NCBI RefSeq assembly: GCF_029867415.1
Contig: NC_081181.1
Coordinates: forward strand, 76,356,144 to 76,420,143
Source of the DNA: Vicia villosa
Lineage: Eukaryota; Streptophyta; Magnoliopsida; Fabales; Fabaceae
Direction: 5' to 3'
DNA length: 64,000 bases
Shown here: positions 57,868-64,000 of the stretch, piece by piece
Position numbering within the stretch: position 1 is the stretch's first letter
Layout: each line of letters begins with the position of its first letter
The notes under the pieces: generated by a model
Told to the model about the DNA's origin: nothing
Databases searched by the model: none
The model's input: only the letters and a program-made list of their open reading frames with translations
Made by a program: the position numbers and the translations under genes

Positions 57868-60800
57868 TGTCGCGGGGAAAAATCGTATGTCTTTTTTCGG
57901 GATGAGACACCTGATGCCTTCTTTGGGCTCGAGTGCTCAAAAAAATGATTTTTTCTTTTGTACGGACCAAACTTTTTATTGTTTCCAAAGGAGGAAAAGG
58001 AAAAAAGTTGCAATAACCTAAAAACAGATGCAAAGCCCGAAACTAAAAGCAATGCATAAGTGGGGGAGAGATTCCAGGTAAGAGGGTTGGTTATACGAAG
58101 GGAAGGTATTAGCACCCAACGTATCTATAGTACTCTATAGGTTTCTTTATTTTGTTTTTCATCCTTTGTGGTGGAGGTTCTTGTGAAATAGGTGGGACCT
58201 AAGGTGTTTGTTTGATTATGCTCGCAAAGATCATCGCGATCCTCTGCATACATATCCCTTAGAGGGAATCAGAGCATCTGTAGCTCGGGGTCTACGGGTG
58301 CTAAGGTTTGAATGGTTTTTTTTTGTTTTGTTTTGCTCGCCAAGGATATGACCTTGTGCCTACGTATTCTCAAAGGGATGTTGAGAAAGTCAGAGCAATC
58401 GTAGTTCCCACTTATGCTAGTGGAAGCAAAGGAAAAGAGACAAATGTCATCTCAATGTTCGATGTATCTAATCTATATCATCACATACATCTGTTTGATT
58501 TTTGTTTGAAAATCTTTTCATTATAAGCCCTGGGCCATGCCACTTATGGTGCTTAGAATGATAAAGATGTTTTTTTGTTTAACCAGCCTTGTGGAAAAAA
58601 CTTTCGATGAAGTCAACCTTGTGACAAAAAGTTTTGATTAATCAGCCAGCATCGTGGCAAAAGTTTCAATGAAGTCAGCCTTGTGACAAAAACTTTGATT
58701 AATCAGCCAGTACGGTGGCAAAACGGTTTGATTGATTAGCCAACCTTGTGGCAAAAGAAGTTTGATTGATTAAAAAAGTTTGATTGATTGATTGATTGTT
58801 TGTGATGATATAGAAGAGATACTCCTATCATAGAGATGAAAAATGTCTAATCTCCTAGGGTGTTTTGATTTGGATATTGGGGATGCTTATAAGAAGCCCG
58901 TGGGTCCTTGTACGAAGCCCAAGAGGAGGCTATCCGAGGGTCCTTGCATTGTAAGACCAAGAGGAGGCTATGGGAGGGACAATCAAGGGTCCTTGCATTG
59001 TAAGCCCAAGAGGAGGCTATGGGAGGGTCACTCGTTTGTACAAAGCCCAAGGGGAGGCATGGTATAGTTGGTTTGAGCTCTTAGAGCGATTTCACCGGGA
59101 AACCATACTCTATGTCCTAACCTAAACTAGGGAGATTCTTTGCACGAAGCCCAATAGGAGGCTATGGGGAACCTAGTGTTGTACTAAGTTGAATAAGCAT
59201 ATATAACACAATCACAAATATGAACAAGTACGAACAAATATGAACAAGTACATGAACAATTATGAACAGTTACATATATATGACAAAGTGTGTGTATATA
59301 ATGGAGTTTATGAAGGAAATATACCTGTAAGCATGATCCATTTGTATACACAGGGGCTCGGGACACATACTCGGGGAGAGACCCATTGAGTTTATTCAAA
59401 GCCATGTAAACAGGTATTTACAAAAGGGGCTTGGGACTTATACCTACATGGAGGCCCATGGTATTTTTGGGAAGATTTAAAGAAAACCTTCATTTTTGAT
59501 TAGTTATTCGAAGTTAAAAAAACAAACTGATCGAGGTATGTACAAAAATGTGTATGTACAAAAAGGTGTACAATGAAATACCTAATTTCATGTACGGGAA
59601 TGGGACTTATACCTATGTGGAGGCCCATGTTTTATTTTATAAAACATGGTTGATTGTTTATTTACAGACGCGAGGTTTGAAAAACTGTTTGAAAGGTTTG
59701 TTTTGAAGGAAGTTTTCTGTACAAAGAAAAACTGTATAAAAAAGGAAAGGGACTTATACTCTCTAATATTCGAGAGGCCCACATTGCTTTGAAAATCAAT
59801 TGATCAATTAAAAAAAGATTTAATCAATAGTTTCAAAAAGAAATGGTTTATTGTCTTTGAAAAGAATCGCGATTGCTTGTTTAAAACAATTTGAATTTTG
59901 ACAAAAGTCAACTTAATTAAGTTTGAATCAAATTTTAATGCTTAATTAAGACCTAAGTGATTTAGGGTTTGATCACAAAATATTTACAAGTGATTAGGTT
60001 TGAAAATTAAATGAAAAACAATATTTAAAGTATTTAAAAACACTTAGAAATGTATCATTTTAAACCTAATTAAAAACATATTAAATAAATCTTTTTTTGT
60101 GATTTTTTTTTGATATTTTCAAAATATGTATATTAAATAAGAAGTGTTTAAAAAATGAAGAAAAATAAGTAAAATTGAATAGTTAATTAATTAGATGAAG
60201 TTTGTTAAGAAATGAAAGAAAATAGGTTGCAAAAAAAATGGTTTTGTCTCCACTAGGACTTGAACCCACGCCCTCTCTCTCACCAGCCAAAACTCTTGCC
60301 AACTGAGCCACGCTTGTGGCTTGTAATACATACGCTTCCATTTAATTATATATTAAACTTAACATTTGAAATTTCTGAATCAAAAATAGCGCCAAGAACA
60401 CACCTTCAACTAAATTTTGAAAATCTCCAAAACTGTGTTGTTTTGATCAAGTAAAGGGTCTATCTCACTCGGTTTTTCACGAGGAACATGATGGTGCCCT
60501 CGTAATTCATTTATCTTTGCTCTAAAGGGGTCAATTTTCGCATGAACATGAAGAACCCTAGAACTGAAATTCAATGTGAAATCGTGTATGTGCAAATTAT
60601 GATGCAATTGATTGAGGGTTAATGATCCTCATAGGTGCAAAAACAAGATGGTATGCTCACATTTCATTTATGATGCGTGCAAGTATGAATTTGAAGTTCA
60701 TGAGCACTTACCTCAAAAACGGCCAAGCTGGAGATTGAATTTTGCAAAGGAGGTGTTACAGATGTTGTTGCTCAATCTGGACAGCTTCAATGAACCTTAT

Positions 60801-62822
60801 AGAACATGTCTGGATGCTTGGAGTGAATTGAAAACACCTGGAGCAGTTGGAGGTACCCGATCTGCAGTTAAGCCTAAGTGTGAATCGAGCTCGATGATTC
60901 TGATGTTTCAGGTTGATGATGAGTGTTTGGATAGCTCATATGTGATATATGTGAGGTGTGGGAAGTGTTAATTTGGACAGAAATGATCTGGAATGAAAAT
61001 TGGCATGATAAGGCTCTTTATGTGTTCATATGGAGGTTGAAGAGTGAATCTGAGTTTTGGGGTGATTTGGGGTGTGTGAGTGGATCAAACAACTTCCAAA
61101 TGATGTTTATGAGTTGTGGGAAGCATCATTTTGCTCAAAACTTGTAAGGGATGGAACTTGCACTTTCTCCTCTTTGAAACTCATGAAACTTGCAATTCAA
61201 GAAAGAAGAGAGAAAACCTATAATTGTGAGGTTTTGGTGTGAATTGAAGAGTGGAAATGACCTCTATTTATAGGCCATGAGTTCTGAATGCAGAGCTTTG
61301 CAACTTGCTCAAGAATTGGTGATTTGGCATTTGGAGATAAAGTGGAATCTTTACATTTAATGCAAATGGTTAAAGTAACTAAACCATGGTTATTTTGGCC
61401 AAACTTCTTATCCTCTTCCATTCTGATCTCAAATCAGAAAATATCTCTCAATTATTGCTTCTATGCATCATTGCTTGGATTATAGGTCATGTAGTCTTGA
61501 AACTTAGTGAAAAATGGTGCAAATCCAAGTGAAAATGATCACTAATGTCAAAATTCAAAACCATGGCTACACTCCATATTTTTTCATGCTCTTGGACAAT
61601 TTGGAAAGCTCATATTACACACTTCAAAACCCTAGTTGAAAGTTTCTTCAAGACCTTTAAGGAAATGGGTGAAAAAGATCCATGAACTTTGAAGAAAATG
61701 AAGTTTTAAGTGAAATTTTCAAAAGATACCAACTTTGAAGCTCCATATCTCTTAAATGGTTGATCTTTTGGAAAAAAATTATATGTGACAAAGTTGTTCA
61801 TTGGATCAAAATCTACAACTTTCATGTTGGAAGTTTTTTTCAGTTTGTAGGTGAAATTTTGAGTTATTCCCTTCCAAAGTTTGGAAAAAACCATTGAAAA
61901 ACACTTAGAAAATTTTTCTAAGTATAAAAGTCAAACTTTGACTTTTTGATTCTTGATTGATTTTCTTGATTTTTCTTGATCAAATGACTTCATATATCAT
62001 ATATTGATGATTCAAAACCTCAAAAGTCATGGTTGACCAAAATTCTCCAAAAGTCAATGGTGATCTTGTACAGTTGACTTTTTCAGACGAATCGCGTTTC
62101 TGGAGATTTCAGATGAAACAGGCTATCCTCACCAAATGAATGGTATGAATGGATCACATTGAAGCATTAGAGGATATTGAGCCATGGTTTGAGTTGTGGC
62201 ACCATGTCCTGATTAAAAAGTCAGCTGTTTAGTGAATTAGGTCAAAAACCCTAATTGTCGACCTGATGAAATTGATGACTGTGGATCTTGAGGATGATTT
62301 GAGGATGATTGAAACCTTTGATTGACTCCCTGGGGATTTTTAGGGTTTCCCAAATGTGGTCCCTGATTTTAGTCCCTGATAGTTCAAAACCCTAATTCTG
62401 ATGACTTGAAATTTCACTCTTGATCAATCCTTGTGTAGGATATGTTATGAGCCAATAGATTAGGTCAAAATGATGCACTTGGGATCTTGATATCATGTCC
62501 CAATTCATTAGGTCAAATCCTGAGCAAAAATCAGGAGTATGCTAGCTTCAGTCAAAACCCTAATCTGGTTGATTCAGAGTCTTTGAGCTTGTTGAAATGA
62601 ATCTCTGAGGATCAAATATTGATTATTGATGAAGATGATTCATTTGAGATGAAGGGAGAACAAAACCCTAATTGGTTGTTACTTGTACTGATGAGTGATT
62701 TCTTGATTAAACCCTGCTGGGTCACAAGTAGCAAACACAAGCTATGCAATTTGTTAGAGATGCAAATGATGCATATGCAAATGATATGAGGTGGTATCTT
62801 AGGTCAAAAATTGGGTATGACA
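57868..62822 (-). repeat. Ogre B 3' LTR, duplicate copy
   Basis: Copy of 44823-49777. The tRNA-like module is at 60252-60315, the TATA box at 61264-61274 and the U5 hairpin blocks at 58248-58404. Confidence 0.88.
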
Positions 62823-64000
62823 GATGCCCCTATTTAAGTTTCTTCAACCTGAGACATGAAGATTGAAAATCTTCGTTTTGATAGGGTGGAAGAGACTTAA
62901 ATATCAGAAGACGCGATATTTGGACCTAAGATACCAAAATTGCGAATGATGCAAGGATATCTCTACCGAGGGATATCAATAACTGACTCCACTGGGGAGA
63001 AGAGATTGGGAAGGATGCCTCAATCCGTTTTAGGAAGAGAATCCATTTTTTCTTCGGGAAAGCAAGTGTATTCTTCACCGGGGAATGATAGCTTTGTAAG
63101 AAAAGCTTACCTATCGACATTACCGACTATCAGCACGGGGATAGACTTGTTAATAATGCGAAGGTGAAAGGTATGAAACTGTATTACCGACTATCAGCAT
63201 GGTGATAGACTTGACAAGGTAAAAACAGTTTCAAAGGTTTGGTTAATATTACCGACTATCAGCCTTGTGATAGACATGTTAAATAATATAACCAGAACAA
63301 AAGGTTACCGACTACCAGCCTCGTGATAGTGGTTTTGAAGACATGATCAATTATCAGCCGAGTGATAAAATGATCCTGGAGACTTTGCTAGGGAAATTAC
63401 TGGTTATTCAGCCTTGTGAACAGTAATAAGGCCCTGATTGTCAAATGGTCTTCGTGATTGATTTCCTTGAGAGGAAAAGTCTTTTGGAAGAGACATAAGC
63501 TGCTCAGATGATGAGGCTATTGCTTATTGTCTGTTTTTCACGACTCTGTTTGAGGAATCGGAATTTGAATCTCTGGCAAAGACAGGGTTCTAACCAAGAA
63601 TGATTTGGAAAGAAGTGGTCAAATAAGACTTTGTACCCATGAGGAATGAACTCAACTGGGAATTTTCTCCTTTGTTTTGAGAGGAGAAACTAAAGCAACC
63701 TTCTTCCACGAGGAATAATCTCAGTGGGGAACTGGAGAAAGAAGATATTCTTTCTGCTTATGGGTGACAACCTACTGGAGAGATGACACGCCCATACCTG
63801 TTTCTCTTTTTTTTTTCTTTTTCTTTTTTTCTTTTTTTTTCTTTTTTCTTTTCTTTTTTTTTGGGATAGATATATCCTGAACAAGTGATTTTTTAAAGCA
63901 GATATTAAAAAATGCAAGAATGCATAAATGATGCAAATATGTATGAATGATGAATGTCATGAATGTAGCATGCATACTGACGATACTGACAGACAAAGAA
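62823..64000 (-). other. Ogre B 3' UTR, duplicate copy, cut by the window end
   Basis: Copy of 49778-50955, including the PPT, hairpin array and pyrimidine run (63803-63863). No gene. Confidence 0.85.

Larger units (their letters stand above)
53754..64000 (+). repeat. Second copy of 40708-50955 after the gap
   Basis: The sequence repeats 40708-50955 in the same orientation, offset 13046 before and 13045 after an A-run that is one base shorter (near 55652). I found no other difference in the stretches compared. It includes the unique Ogre A/Ogre B junction (57867/57868). Unmerged overlapping contigs are the simplest cause; a very recent tandem duplication is the alternative. Confidence 0.9.

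Overview
The window is plant nuclear DNA made almost entirely of Ty3/gypsy LTR retrotransposons. I recognise no host gene. Very long LTRs (about 5 to 5.6 kb), an extra ORF ahead of gag, a gag-pro frame separated from pol by an intron-like spacer, and two successive RNase H domains mark the Ogre/Tat lineage. Ogre is especially abundant in the Fabeae legumes (pea, vetch, lentil, grass pea), so a large-genome legume is likely. That is inference from family knowledge; nothing here names the species.

Layout. (1) 1-12996, minus strand: a decayed Tat/Ogre-like element with its 3' LTR at 1-3365, a broken pro-pol remnant at 4666-9370, and a 5' LTR at about 9381-12996. ORF1 and gag are deleted. A 294-bp Mutator-like MITE with a perfect 9-bp target duplication sits in the 3' LTR. 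(2) 12997-17149, minus strand: part of a second Tat-like element with a PPT, three minisatellites and a duplicated gag-like segment. It apparently shares the LTR at 9381-12996. (3) 17150-25457, plus strand: a young chromodomain element (Tekay/Del-like chromovirus) with LTRs about 99% identical, a long gag-pol ORF and one frameshift near 23150. Its 3' LTR is interrupted at 25457. (4) 25458-44822, plus strand: Ogre A, with a complete 5' LTR, PBS, ORF1, gag-pro (two in-frame stops), an intron-like spacer, intact pol, a 3' UTR, a PPT and only the first 1.2 kb of the 3' LTR. (5) 44823-53653, minus strand: Ogre B, inserted into the 3' LTR of Ogre A in opposite orientation and running into a 100-N gap. 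(6) 53754-64000: a near-perfect second copy of 40708-50955, most simply the same locus assembled twice across the gap.

The nesting gives an order of events: Tat-like relics, then the chromovirus, then Ogre A into the chromovirus 3' LTR, then Ogre B into the Ogre A 3' LTR. In an active element ORF1, gag-pro and pol would supply an uncharacterised protein, the capsid and protease, and reverse transcriptase, RNase H and integrase. Here every element carries at least one visible lesion or is truncated.

The least explained signals are non-coding. They are a hairpin with changing but complementary arms in the U5 of several LTRs; tRNA-like A-box/B-box modules at comparable positions in three divergent LTRs; arrays of short hairpins in the 3' UTRs just before the PPT; a palindromic 12-mer repeated four times per chromovirus LTR; and an Ogre A whose two LTRs have unrelated central (promoter) segments.
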